Positions 26,292 through 35,067 of a DNA stretch of 64,000 nucleotides are shown piece by piece. The stretch is from the NCBI RefSeq assembly GCF_963666545.1, contig NZ_OY762899.1, forward strand, positions 2,542,001-2,606,000, given 5' to 3'. Positions within the stretch are counted from its first letter, which is position 1. Every line of letters starts with the position of its first letter. The stretch is from an uncultured Bacteroides sp. Its GTDB lineage: Bacteria; Bacteroidota; Bacteroidia; Bacteroidales; Bacteroidaceae. The notes under the pieces are model-generated. The model worked only from the letters and a program-made list of their open reading frames with translations. It searched no databases and was not told the origin of the DNA. The position numbers and the translations under genes were made by a program.

Positions 26292-26795
26292 TTATAATAC
26301 CCAAACATAATTCTTTATTTCTGTATCTTCAAGTAAACACATGATGGCTTCATTACGGTTCAACTCTCGAATCATTTCAGAATTATATTGAACTTTAGTC
26401 TTGTTGCTGAATTCTATGAAATGTGTACAAATGGAAATATCTGCTTTATATTGGATCATTAGATTGTATAATGTTTCATACATGTCTTTTTCTATCCAAT
26501 CGTCTCCATCAACAAAACCGATATATACACCGTGAGCATTGTCCAGTCCTACATTTCTGGAATAACTTAAGCCGTTATTTTTTTGATGTATAACTTTGAT
26601 TCGATTGTCATGTGCGGCAAATTCATCGCAAATGATTGGGGAATCATCAGTAGAACCGCCGTTTACTATTATAATTTCAAGATTTTTATATGTTTGTTCG
26701 ATGACAGAAATTAAGCATTCTCTTAGATAATTTTCTATGTTGTAAACGGGTATAATAATAATACTGATAAGTGGATTAGATGATTGTTCTGTCAT
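26292..26795 (-). pseudogene. 3'-truncated GT2 glycosyltransferase
   Basis: The first 167 codons are a clear GT2 paralogue (PLISIIIIPVYNIENYLRECL, GFVDGDDWIEKDMYETL). The frame stops right after IKNYVW, where the intact copy continues with EKLYKRELF. About 160 C-terminal codons are missing. The core also shows NGGSTDDSP where the paralogues have NDGSTD, replacing the conserved Asp that contacts the nucleotide. It is therefore most likely nonfunctional. ATG at 26795 is chosen by alignment with the paralogues. Confidence 0.82.
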
Positions 26796-26835
26796 ATAAT
26801 TCTGTTTTAGGAAAGTCTTTCTTATTATTGGTTGA

Positions 26836-26866
26836 CAAAAATACATAAACTATTTAAATGTGCCAA
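26836..26866 (-). promoter_or_regulatory. Promoter of the truncated GT2 and GT8 genes (copy B)
   Basis: Minus strand: TTG (26864-26866), 20 bp, then TATTTTTG (26836-26843). It shares surrounding sequence (CCAATTAATAGCATGTGAAA) with copy C. Confidence 0.7.
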
Positions 26867-26904
26867 TTAATAGCATGTGAAAAATGTGCTATTGCCGCTT
26901 GTTT

Positions 26905-27128
26905 TCCCCAAGGTTCCCCTCAGATATGTGAAAGATTAGGATATAGTCGTGAATACTCGTATTTTAATGATGGTATTATGTTGATCAATCTTGGTAGAAA
27001 GCCTCTTCGCATCCGCTAACAAAAGAATGATTTGCTTATCTGGATAAAACAAAAGAGAGAGGGTTTTTCTGTAAGTCTTTGGGATTCTTTATGTCTCTTA
27101 ATGGATCTATTGGATACTTTTTAAAAGA
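26905..27128 (+). pseudogene. Remnant of a GT8 gene
   Basis: Translated pieces ERLGYSREYSYFNDGIMLIN and, in another frame, SSHPLTKE-stop-FAYLDKTK and VSLWDSLCLLM match the middle and end of the GT8 protein at 23158-24093. About 90 codons between the pieces are deleted, and a TGA replaces a Trp codon. It is followed directly by the convergent GT2 gene at 27144, as the full GT8 is followed by the GT2 at 24139. This marks an old duplication of a GT8/GT2 unit. Confidence 0.78.
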
Positions 27129-27143
27129 CGAGTGCCTTCGCTA

Positions 27144-28133
27144 TTATTTCTTCTTTGGAAATAGCTTTCTATAGAATATATTCACAGAAGAATAACTGTT
27201 AAAATAGTTATATATAAAATATCGTCTTAGTGCATAAAAAAAGCCAATCTTATTTATCTTTAGTTTGTCATATTGATGGGCTATTTCTAGGGCTCCATCT
27301 ATGATATTCATATTGGACGAAATATCTCCAGAGATTATTACCCAGTCAATCAGGTGTAATGCTGATTTCATAGGTCTTGCAGGTTTTTTTATCGTTATAT
27401 TTTTGTTAATCGCAAATTGGAATTGGTTATGAAGTGCTTGTAGATATTGGGATTCGTCAATAAGAGAGGAGGGATTATTGGTAACACTTCCTTTTCGTAT
27501 CCGATAATGATATTTAGGACTAGAGAGCGAAACTGTTTTTTTTGAATTATAAAATAGTCTATATTGCGTTGCCATGTCTTCGTAAGTTTGCCCTATTGGA
27601 AAGCGAATGTCAATAAATAACTCTCGTTTATATAACTTTTCCCATAAGTAATTTTTGATTATGGTATCATCTAATAGATTACTAACTGCCTCTTTATTGT
27701 TAAATACCAATATTTCTCCAGAATCAGAATTGGCTTTTGTTGCATTATTGAATTCTAAGAAGTGCGAGCACATCGAAATGTCGGCGTTGTATTCAACCAT
27801 TAACCCAAGTAAGGTCTCATACATGTCTTTTTCTATCCAATCGTCTCCATCAACGAAACCTATGTATGCGCCATGTGCATTGTCGAGCCCAATGTTTCTA
27901 GAATAGCTTATACCGCTATTCTTTTGGCGGATAATATTTATTCGTTTGTCTTGCGCAGCAAATTCATCGCAAATGCTAGAGGATCTGTCTGTCGATCCGT
28001 CGTTAATTATTATAATTTCAAGGTTAGTATAGGTTTGTTCAATGACTGAAATCAAGCATTCTCTTATATAATTTTCAAGGTTATGAACGAGTATAATTAT
28101 GCTGATAAGTGGATCGGATGGTTGCTCTTTCAT
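27144..28133 (-). CDS. Glycosyltransferase family 2 (intact paralogue)
   Basis: A 329-residue GT2 enzyme with SIIILVHNLENYIRECL, INDGSTDRSSSICDEF and GFVDGDDWIEKDMYETL (metal site DGDD), then a C-terminal helical region ending YRKLFPKKK. It is the only undamaged one of three closely related copies in 24.1-28.1 kb. It has its own promoter and is flanked downstream by the GT8 remnant. It probably adds a sugar to the O-antigen or outer core; donor and acceptor are unknown. Confidence 0.88.
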   Translation of the reverse strand: MKEQPSDPLISIIILVHNLENYIRECLISVIEQTYTNLEIIIINDGSTDRSSSICDEFAAQDKRINIIRQKNSGISYSRNIGLDNAHGAYIGFVDGDDWIEKDMYETLLGLMVEYNADISMCSHFLEFNNATKANSDSGEILVFNNKEAVSNLLDDTIIKNYLWEKLYKRELFIDIRFPIGQTYEDMATQYRLFYNSKKTVSLSSPKYHYRIRKGSVTNNPSSLIDESQYLQALHNQFQFAINKNITIKKPARPMKSALHLIDWVIISGDISSNMNIIDGALEIAHQYDKLKINKIGFFYALRRYFIYNYFNSYSSVNIFYRKLFPKKK

Positions 28134-28174
28134 GCAGTGTTGTTTTTAGAAAAGCCTATCTTGTTATTGTTTGG

Positions 28175-28205
28175 CAAAAATACATAAACTATTTATATGT
28201 ACCAA
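28175..28205 (-). promoter_or_regulatory. Promoter of the intact GT2 paralogue (copy C)
   Basis: Minus strand: TTG (28203-28205), 20 bp, then TATTTTTG (28175-28182), 41 bases before the ATG at 28133. Confidence 0.7.
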
Positions 28206-28764
28206 TTAATAGCATGTGAAAAAGCTGCTGTTAAAATTGTTATGAGATAGAATTTACACCTTTCGGATTATGCTGACTTTGCGTAGCTATTGGTATAGAT
28301 TAAAATATTCTCTTCTATGGAATAATTGAGAGGTTCTGAATTACTTATTGGAGCATTAAGCTCAAATCCATGAGTGTGTATGGATCGTATTTGCGGAATT
28401 GATGAATGGACTATCTGGAAGGAATGTTTGATGGAGGCTAAAAATGCTGCTATGTCGATACGCTTTTAAATGATTAATGGATCTCGTGAAGAAAGCAGAT
28501 GTGTTAGTAAAGTTGTATTTGAGTTCTTTACTAACACATTTTTAGTCTAGGATTCCGTTTGTGATCTGCTGCTTTTTACTACTTACTGAGTATTCTTAAT
28601 TAGCAGGACGAATGTACCCTAATGTAAGAGGGAAAGATTTTATTCTTCCCGATATCCCAAAAACACGATATCTATTTCTGGGACAGTAGTGATGCAATAA
28701 TCCTGCTGTATTTGACACACATTTTATTTTACTGCTATTTTCTTTTGCCTACTCGGAGGCAGAT
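28206..28764. other. Non-coding stretch between GT2 and the MACPF gene
   Basis: About 560 bases with no convincing gene on either strand. It contains one strong hairpin (28501-28537) and otherwise AT-rich sequence, which may be unrecognisable remains of older genes. Confidence 0.5.
28501..28542 (+). terminator. Hairpin with T-run, terminator-like
   Basis: GTGTTAGTAAAG (28501-28512) pairs perfectly with CTTTACTAACAC (28526-28537) around a 13-base loop, followed by ATTTTT. No plus-strand gene precedes it now, so it may be left over from a lost gene. Confidence 0.45.
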
Positions 28765-30240
28765 TTAATATGCCGGATAAATATAACCATGGACCTTTAC
28801 GATTTTAAATCCCCAATTTTTACAGTACAAAAGAGCCTCATTATAATCAGACGTATAAAAAGAATTGTTACCATCCTCCTGATATAACTCATACAGAGGT
28901 AATGTTCCGCTTTCTTGCTTTTTGAATACATAACCTTGAGTCGTCACAAATCGGAATCCCCAATTGTTACAATATAGAAGAATGTCATTATAGATAGTTG
29001 TATAAAAAGAATTACTTCCTTTGTCTTGATACAATTCATATAGAGGCAATGTTTCAGCCATTTGTTGTTTAAATACATAGCCTTGGACTTTCTCAAACAC
29101 ATATCCCCAACTTTCATGTACAAGCAATGAGCCATAGTCGGATGTATAATATGTATTATTCTCCTTTTCACCATATAATTGATAGAGAGGAAGCAATTCC
29201 ATTACCTTTAATTGTTTACTGGTAATGTACCTTTCAACTGCAGCTTTTACTTCTGCTTTTTTAGTTGGATCTGCGATAAAATCATAAATAGGATAAGTCT
29301 CTTCCCATTTGATGTTAGTCAGGTTGGCATTCTGTAGTTTTACTGCGTCTTCCCAGCCTTTTATATCAACAGTTGTAGGCATACCTTTTTCTAAGTCGTA
29401 TTTCATATTTGTGCCATTGCCACCGTAAAACAAGACATAGAGCTCTTTATTTTGATTTTCCTTAGTCAAGGTTTCGTCTGTCTGTGTTGTGTTTTCCAAG
29501 TTAGCGCCAAATCCTATTTTCTTCAATGCAGCCGTGAATCCTGCCTTTACGGTTCTTCTTTTGATTGAACTATCTATGGTTTTTGTGATAACGGATCTGA
29601 ACATTAACTTATAACGTCCTCCGATAGTAATATCGGTCAAGACATGGGTACCATATCTTTCTACTAATCTATCTGCGGAAAGTCGATTCAAATCTTCTAC
29701 GAATTCATCGGATAAATATTGTGAAATACGGCTGATTTCATCGTTTATGCGTATGTACTTGATGTTTCTGATGGCATCCAAGCTTGCAAATGAATACTTA
29801 GAGGAATAAGAATATGTTGATTTGAAATAGCTATTTGAACTGATTGTACCGGAGAATTTTTCAGTACTATTTGCTCCATTATTCATGTTTGCATCGACTT
29901 TAGTCTCATTCGTTATCTCTTTAAGATAATCTAAAGACGAGTAGCCGGAATACATTTTATCATAGCCAAATGATGCGGTGCCGGTAACTAGGCGGTTTCC
30001 AAGATCTTTTTTGTATTTCTCGATGTCCAAGACGGGGTTCCGAACAGACAGAGGATGCAAATATTATCCCGTTACATCATAACCATAACCTAAAACGTCA
30101 TAAACAGCATCGCCTGCACTCCTTGTGGTGGCTTTGCTTTCTTGTTCGTTACTATTATCTCCCACGTAGACAAGTTCGTTGTCACAGCTGCCTAGGCCTA
30201 AGGCCAAGAATAGCATAAAAACTAAAGAATTCTTTTTCAT
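28765..30240 (-). pseudogene. MACPF-domain lipoprotein (BSAP-like), interrupted by one in-frame stop
   Basis: From ATG at 30240 the gene encodes a lipoprotein signal (FLALGLGSCDNE, lipobox Cys19) and a linker ending LGYGYDVTG. It then meets TAA at 30064-30066 (codon 59) and continues in the same frame as YLHPLSVRNPVLDIEKY. The rest, 432 codons, holds a MACPF domain with the signature YGTHVLTDITIGG. After it come three C-terminal repeats of about 47 residues beginning PLYxLY and each containing a YxYTS/SFYT stretch and a GYVF/GYIY end. Bacteroides MACPF proteins of the BSAP type are secreted antimicrobials, some of which recognise LPS. A TTG directly after the stop could restart translation, but without the lipoprotein signal. 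A rare or programmed readthrough is possible but less likely than a nonsense mutation. Confidence 0.87.
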
Positions 30241-30265
30241 GATTTTATAAAGTTTGAGTTTAGGC

Positions 30266-30273
30266 CAAAGTTA
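30266..30273 (-). promoter_or_regulatory. -7 box of the MACPF gene
   Basis: Minus-strand TAACTTTG, a perfect TAnnTTTG match, 25 bases upstream of the lipoprotein ATG at 30240. No clear -33 element at normal spacing. The promoter placement supports the full-length start at 30240. Confidence 0.55.
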
Positions 30274-30682
30274 TGAATGTATCGTGACTTTCCATTGTAA
30301 TTTCACGACTAATGGATAGATATGCTATGCTTGATAATCAGTGAGTTACGTACTTCTGCGTAGACATGAGCTAAAAATATATATATATTTAGCATGTTTG
30401 GAGGAAATTATTACGATGAAAGAGCCTTGGATGTTAGGGAAAATATAGAGAAGAAAATTTTGCTTTACAGGGCCTTTGAATCATATTGAAATAGACCCTT
30501 TATTAACATTTAACATTTCAAGTAATAAGAAAGTTGTAGTTATTATACTATTTCTCTTTTTTTGCTTACTTTTGGCGGACTAAAACAGGATTCGAATAGA
30601 GTCATTATAAATTCTATTTTTTATCTGTATCAAAATGCTCTGAAAAAGTTATGTTTTTTTAATTAGAATAGACAACTAAACG
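30274..30682. other. AT-rich divergent intergenic region
   Basis: About 410 bases between the MACPF gene and the WecE-like gene, without a supported gene. It holds an alternating AT stretch (around 30377-30390) and a plus-strand TACTTTTG box at 30567-30574. Confidence 0.5.
30567..30574 (+). promoter_or_regulatory. Possible -7 box for the WecE-like gene
   Basis: TACTTTTG matches TAnnTTTG; it would give a leader of about 100 bases before the ATG at 30683. No well-spaced -33 TTG is seen. Confidence 0.4.
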
Positions 30683-31807
30683 ATGATTTCTTTTAATAAA
30701 CCGTATTTTACGGGCATGGAGCTTCATTATATGCAACAGTGCATAGAAAACAAGCAAGTGAGTGGTAATGGATACTTCACGAAGAAATGCTCTTCTTTTT
30801 TTACTCAAATGTATCATAACAAGAGATGCTTGTTAACAACTTCATGTACCGACTCACTAGAAATGAGTGGGCTATTGGCAAATATACACCCGGGCGATGA
30901 GGTTATTGTTCCCTCTTATACCTTTGTCACTTCTGCCCTTGCTTTTGTTAGAGAAGGAGCTACAATTGTTTTTGCAGATAGCCGAGCGGATAATCCTTGT
31001 ATTGATGAAACGAAGATAGAAGAATTGATAACTTCCAGAACGAAAGTTATCGTTGTAGTACATTATGCGGGGATAGCTTGTGACATGGACTATATTATGG
31101 CTATTGCTGCCAAATATAATCTTTTGGTGGTAGAAGATGCTGCTCAAGCTATTGATAGTTACTATAAAGGTCGATTGTTGGGAAGTATTGGTGACATGGC
31201 CGCCTTGTCATTTCATGAGACTAAAAACATACAGTGTGGTGAAGGAGGGCTGCTCGTTGTTAACAATGATCGCTTTGCAAAAAGAGCTGACATCGTTTGG
31301 GAGAAAGGAACGAATCGATCAGAGTTTTTTCGAGGGGAAGTGAATAAGTATGGCTGGAAAGACACCGGTTCCTCTTTTCTTCCTTGTGAGTTTGTAGCTG
31401 CATGTCTTTGGGCACAACTGGAAGCTCTTGAAGCGATACAGAAAAGAAGGAGACAGATTTGGGAATACTATTATGAAGGATTGCAACCTATGAAGGATCG
31501 ATTTTTGAATGTGCCTGAATATGCAACGAATAATGCACATTTGTTTTGCTTTCTCTGCGATTCCTTGGATGAGCGGAACCGCATGATAGAATATCTTAAG
31601 AGGAATGAAATCATGGCTACCTTTCATTATTTGTGTTTGCATAAAAGCGAATTCGTGCAAATGCATAATCCTGAAACTTTTCAGATCTCTCTTCCTCAGG
31701 CTGAGCGTTATGCAAACTGTTTGGTGCGCTTGCCTCTTTACTATGAAATGAAGGACGAAGAAGTAGAGCATGTAGTCAATAAAATACTTGATTTTTATAA
31801 ACAATGA
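30683..31807 (+). CDS. wecE: dTDP-4-amino-4,6-dideoxygalactose transaminase-like (WecE family)
   Basis: A 374-residue DegT/DnrJ/EryC1-type sugar aminotransferase (PLP). TTSCTDSLEMSGLL is the cofactor phosphate loop, VVEDAAQAIDSYYKGR carries the Asp and Gln, and SFHETKNIQCGEGG holds the Schiff-base Lys. The HETKNI-GEGG form and the neighbour are typical of WecE/RffA, which makes dTDP-Fuc4N from dTDP-4-keto-6-deoxyglucose. It is followed 4 bases later by a WecF-type transferase, which supports the assignment. The N-acetylating WecD is not in the window. Confidence 0.85.
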   Translation: MISFNKPYFTGMELHYMQQCIENKQVSGNGYFTKKCSSFFTQMYHNKRCLLTTSCTDSLEMSGLLANIHPGDEVIVPSYTFVTSALAFVREGATIVFADSRADNPCIDETKIEELITSRTKVIVVVHYAGIACDMDYIMAIAAKYNLLVVEDAAQAIDSYYKGRLLGSIGDMAALSFHETKNIQCGEGGLLVVNNDRFAKRADIVWEKGTNRSEFFRGEVNKYGWKDTGSSFLPCEFVAACLWAQLEALEAIQKRRRQIWEYYYEGLQPMKDRFLNVPEYATNNAHLFCFLCDSLDERNRMIEYLKRNEIMATFHYLCLHKSEFVQMHNPETFQISLPQAERYANCLVRLPLYYEMKDEEVEHVVNKILDFYKQ

Positions 31808-31811
31808 TTCT

Positions 31812-32921
31812 ATGATATTACATTTGGTTAATGACGAAAAAATAATTAATAGAACGATTGATATTTTTGACGCAGCGTTCCCGGGAGAAAACCTTTTTAT
31901 TGTTTTTCGTAAACGAAATATTTCGATGGTTCGGAGCGGAGAGAATATTATTTCCTATCAGAATTTTGACGTGGCAAAGTATAAAGAACAGGCTACCTCT
32001 ATCATTATTCATTTAATGACTAATCGTAAGATTCGCTTTATTAACCGATACTTCCCGAATCTATCCACTATCTATTGGGTAATGTGGGGATCCGATTCTT
32101 ATGGCAGGCTTTTTTATCCCAAGGGCTTGAAACTCATTGATACAGAGAGTCGCTACTATCAATCGCAGAGAGTTCGTCGTTTTTTTTTAGGTTCAATAGA
32201 CAAACTGGATGATTGGCTGAGAATTTTGCGTAGAATGCATTTCATACGTCAGAGGGTACAATCTTTTGTAACTTCTACAATTGAAGACGATCATGATGTA
32301 TTATTGAAATATTATCCTGATTTGAAATCTAAACCTTGGGGCGAATTTTCCTATTATCCTATTGATGTGGTGATGGGTAGTGAGTTAAAAGATGTGTGGG
32401 CGGAAGGCTCTAATATCCAGATAGGACACTGTGGAAGTCATACTAATAATCATGAATATGCCTTTAGGATACTTTCAAAACTAGATATACACGGTAAAGT
32501 CATCGTACCACTTAGTTATTCGGGTAAAAAAGAGTATAAAGAAGCGGTGATAAAACAAGGGCAGAGACTGTTTGGAGAATCTTTTATACCTATAATGGAC
32601 TTTTTACCGTTGGCGGATTATAATCGCTTGATGGCAAGTAGTAGTTTTGCGATATACGCCAATTGGAGGCAAGAGGCTGTAGGTAATATTCTTGTTTCTC
32701 TATATTTAGGCTCAAAAGTTTTTTTATCCAATCGTAATCCCATTTTAGGATGGGCCCGAAGGCATGGATTTATTGTTTTTGAGCTTGAAAAAATAGGTGT
32801 TGGAGATTTGGCAACTCCACTTGCTGAAAAGGATCGATTTAATAATCGGAATATATTATTGCGTGACTTTGATAGTACAGCTCTCTATCGTATGATGCGG
32901 AATACATTTTCTAACAGATAA
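31812..32921 (+). CDS. Fuc4NAc transferase-like, GT56 (WecF family)
   Basis: A 369-residue protein of the WecF / 4-alpha-L-fucosyltransferase family. Landmarks are YWVMWGSDSYGRL near residue 95, IQIGHCGSHTNNHEYAF and YANWRQEAVGNILVSLYLGSKVFLS. In enterobacteria WecF adds Fuc4NAc to the lipid-linked repeat of common antigen; here it probably adds a 4-amino-6-deoxysugar to an O-antigen unit. ATG at 31812 is used because it follows the wecE stop by 4 bases. Confidence 0.83.
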   Translation: MILHLVNDEKIINRTIDIFDAAFPGENLFIVFRKRNISMVRSGENIISYQNFDVAKYKEQATSIIIHLMTNRKIRFINRYFPNLSTIYWVMWGSDSYGRLFYPKGLKLIDTESRYYQSQRVRRFFLGSIDKLDDWLRILRRMHFIRQRVQSFVTSTIEDDHDVLLKYYPDLKSKPWGEFSYYPIDVVMGSELKDVWAEGSNIQIGHCGSHTNNHEYAFRILSKLDIHGKVIVPLSYSGKKEYKEAVIKQGQRLFGESFIPIMDFLPLADYNRLMASSSFAIYANWRQEAVGNILVSLYLGSKVFLSNRNPILGWARRHGFIVFELEKIGVGDLATPLAEKDRFNNRNILLRDFDSTALYRMMRNTFSNR

Positions 32922-32934
32922 AAGAATGCGAGTT

Positions 32935-33987
32935 ATGACAAAGATATTAATAATACGTTTTCGTCGAATAGGAGATGCTGTGGTCACTTCTTCTCTCTGT
33001 ACCACATTAAAACACTCCATTCCGAACGCGGAGATACACTATGTTTTGAATGATAACATAGCACCCCTATTTTATCATCATCCTGATATTGATAAATTGA
33101 TCACATTTAGTGAAGAGGAGAAACATTCATTCTTGCAATATTTATGGAAGATATTGAGGTTGATGCATAGAGAGAAATATGATATCATTATTGACGCTCG
33201 ATCTACGATTAATACGATGTTTTTTGCCTTGTTTTCTCTTAGGACAAAGATGCGTATAGGTATAAAGAAAACTTATACTACTCTTGTCTTTAATAAAAGT
33301 ATTCCTGAAACTATGAGGAATGACGTAGATATGGTTCAGCAATTATTAGAGTTGTTAGATCCATTATCCGAACTTTACAATATCCGGAAAGACAAAAAAT
33401 TTAAATTATGTTGTACAGAAGAGGAACTTACCGGCGCAAGAAATTACTTGCAGTTATCGGGTTTAGATCTTTCGAAACCAATTATTTTGTGTGCTGTGGC
33501 TACTCGGCTTGATCACAAAATGTGGCCACTTGAAAAGATGAAAATTGTATTGGAATATATATTGGAAAAATATGATGTTCAATTAATCTTTAATTATGCG
33601 GGACAAAAAGAGAAGGCTTTAGCCCATAAGCTATATGATGAAATGAATAAGCCTTCGAATGTTTTTATAAATGTAGAAGCGAAAAGTCTTAGAGAACTGG
33701 CTGCTCTGACAGCAAATACAAATTTTTTCTTTGGCAATGAAGGGGGGCCGAGACATATTGCACAGGCATTTAATGTACCTTCATTTGCTATATACTCCCC
33801 AACGATATCTCGAAAAGTTTGGCTGCCTAACTGCTCTGAACGTTTTCAAGGCATAGAACCCAGAGATATTGATCCTATTGTCGCTAATGATCCAGAGAGG
33901 TCATTTGATGATAAAATTAATCTTATTACCCCCAAAGAGATTTGTGTTCGATTATCAAAAATGATCGATCACTTGGTGATAAAATAA
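32935..33987 (+). CDS. Glycosyltransferase family 9
   Basis: A 350-residue heptosyltransferase-like GT-B enzyme. ILIIRFRRIGDAVVTSSLC is the family N-terminus. ILCAVATRLDHKMWPLEKM and FFFGNEGGPRHIAQAFNVPS mark the donor site, where EGGPRHIA is the common GT9 motif. ATG at 32935 (MTKILIIRF) is preferred; the in-frame ATG at 32926 adds only three residues. Third gene of the plus-strand wecE-GT56-GT9 run. Confidence 0.88.
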   Translation: MTKILIIRFRRIGDAVVTSSLCTTLKHSIPNAEIHYVLNDNIAPLFYHHPDIDKLITFSEEEKHSFLQYLWKILRLMHREKYDIIIDARSTINTMFFALFSLRTKMRIGIKKTYTTLVFNKSIPETMRNDVDMVQQLLELLDPLSELYNIRKDKKFKLCCTEEELTGARNYLQLSGLDLSKPIILCAVATRLDHKMWPLEKMKIVLEYILEKYDVQLIFNYAGQKEKALAHKLYDEMNKPSNVFINVEAKSLRELAALTANTNFFFGNEGGPRHIAQAFNVPSFAIYSPTISRKVWLPNCSERFQGIEPRDIDPIVANDPERSFDDKINLITPKEICVRLSKMIDHLVIK

Positions 33988-34082
33988 ATCGAAGACTATG
34001 GGAAGAGGGGAGAATTCTTGCGGCGATTGCAGCAAAAACGTAAATTGAATATTTAACGCACTATTGTATATATAAAAAGAAG

Positions 34083-35057
34083 ATGAGAGATATAGTACCG
34101 CTCGTAAGCGTGATTATTCCCAATTATAATTATGCTCTATATTTAGAAGATCGCATAGAATCTGTGTTGAATCAAACTTTTCAGAACTTTGAACTGATAA
34201 TATTAGATGATGCGTCGACAGATAATAGTGTGGAATTAATAAAACGTTATAAAGAAAATGTTCATGTTACTCATCTCCTCTTTAATAAAGAAAATGGCGG
34301 CAGTCCTTTCTCCCAATGGAAAAAAGGATTTGATCTTGCGGAAGGGGAATACATTTGGATTGCAGAAAGTGATGATTTTGCTGACCCTTCTTTTTTAGAA
34401 TGTTCTGTGTCTCTTCTTGATAAATATCAAAATGCTGCATTTTGTTTCTCGAGTGCCCATTTTTTGAATGAAGATGGCCATGAATTGGAAGATGATGAGG
34501 TTTCACGTCTTATAATTTCGGAAAGGGAGTGGGGGCTCTTTGATGGAATTAGCTATGTAAAACATAATTTGTTTTGGGGTAATTGTGTTTATAATGCGAG
34601 TGGTGTTGTTTTTCGTAAGCGGTATGCTTTGCAGATTGACTGGGGGACGTGTGTTTCTATGAAGTATGCTGGAGATTGGCTTTTTTGGGCTAAGATGGCT
34701 CTTTTAGGCGATGTTATTGAAGTTTATAAAAAACTAAATTATTTCAGAAAACATCTTTTAAGTACTACCACAAAAGGTGTTTTATCCGGTGAAAGTATTT
34801 TTGAAGATATGGCTGTAGTGAAATATATCGAAACAACTGTAGAAATCGGGATATATAAAAAGTTCGTTCGGAATGGTTTTTTCTACAAAGTAATAAAGCG
34901 TCTTAGGGTAAATAAAGAAGTTCAAAATGAGCTTCTGGACGAATATAGTAGGCTGTTCAGTTGTGGGTATATAGCTTATTTGGTAGAGCGAATTAATAAG
35001 TTACTTGTGCCTGTTTTTCTTTGGACATTAACATACGACAGAGATAGATTAAAATAA
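34083..35057 (+). CDS. Glycosyltransferase family 2
   Basis: A 324-residue GT2 enzyme: VSVIIPNYNYALYLEDRIES, LDDASTDNSVELIKRY and WIAESDDFADPSFLE with the metal-binding ESDD. KHNLFWGNCVYNASGVVFRK in the middle is typical of the O-antigen GT2 subgroup. No signal or multi-TM region, so it is a cytoplasmic or membrane-associated transferase. It starts 95 bases after the GT9 gene; a shared transcript is likely. Confidence 0.88.
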   Translation: MRDIVPLVSVIIPNYNYALYLEDRIESVLNQTFQNFELIILDDASTDNSVELIKRYKENVHVTHLLFNKENGGSPFSQWKKGFDLAEGEYIWIAESDDFADPSFLECSVSLLDKYQNAAFCFSSAHFLNEDGHELEDDEVSRLIISEREWGLFDGISYVKHNLFWGNCVYNASGVVFRKRYALQIDWGTCVSMKYAGDWLFWAKMALLGDVIEVYKKLNYFRKHLLSTTTKGVLSGESIFEDMAVVKYIETTVEIGIYKKFVRNGFFYKVIKRLRVNKEVQNELLDEYSRLFSCGYIAYLVERINKLLVPVFLWTLTYDRDRLK

Positions 35058-35067
35058 TGAATTAGCG

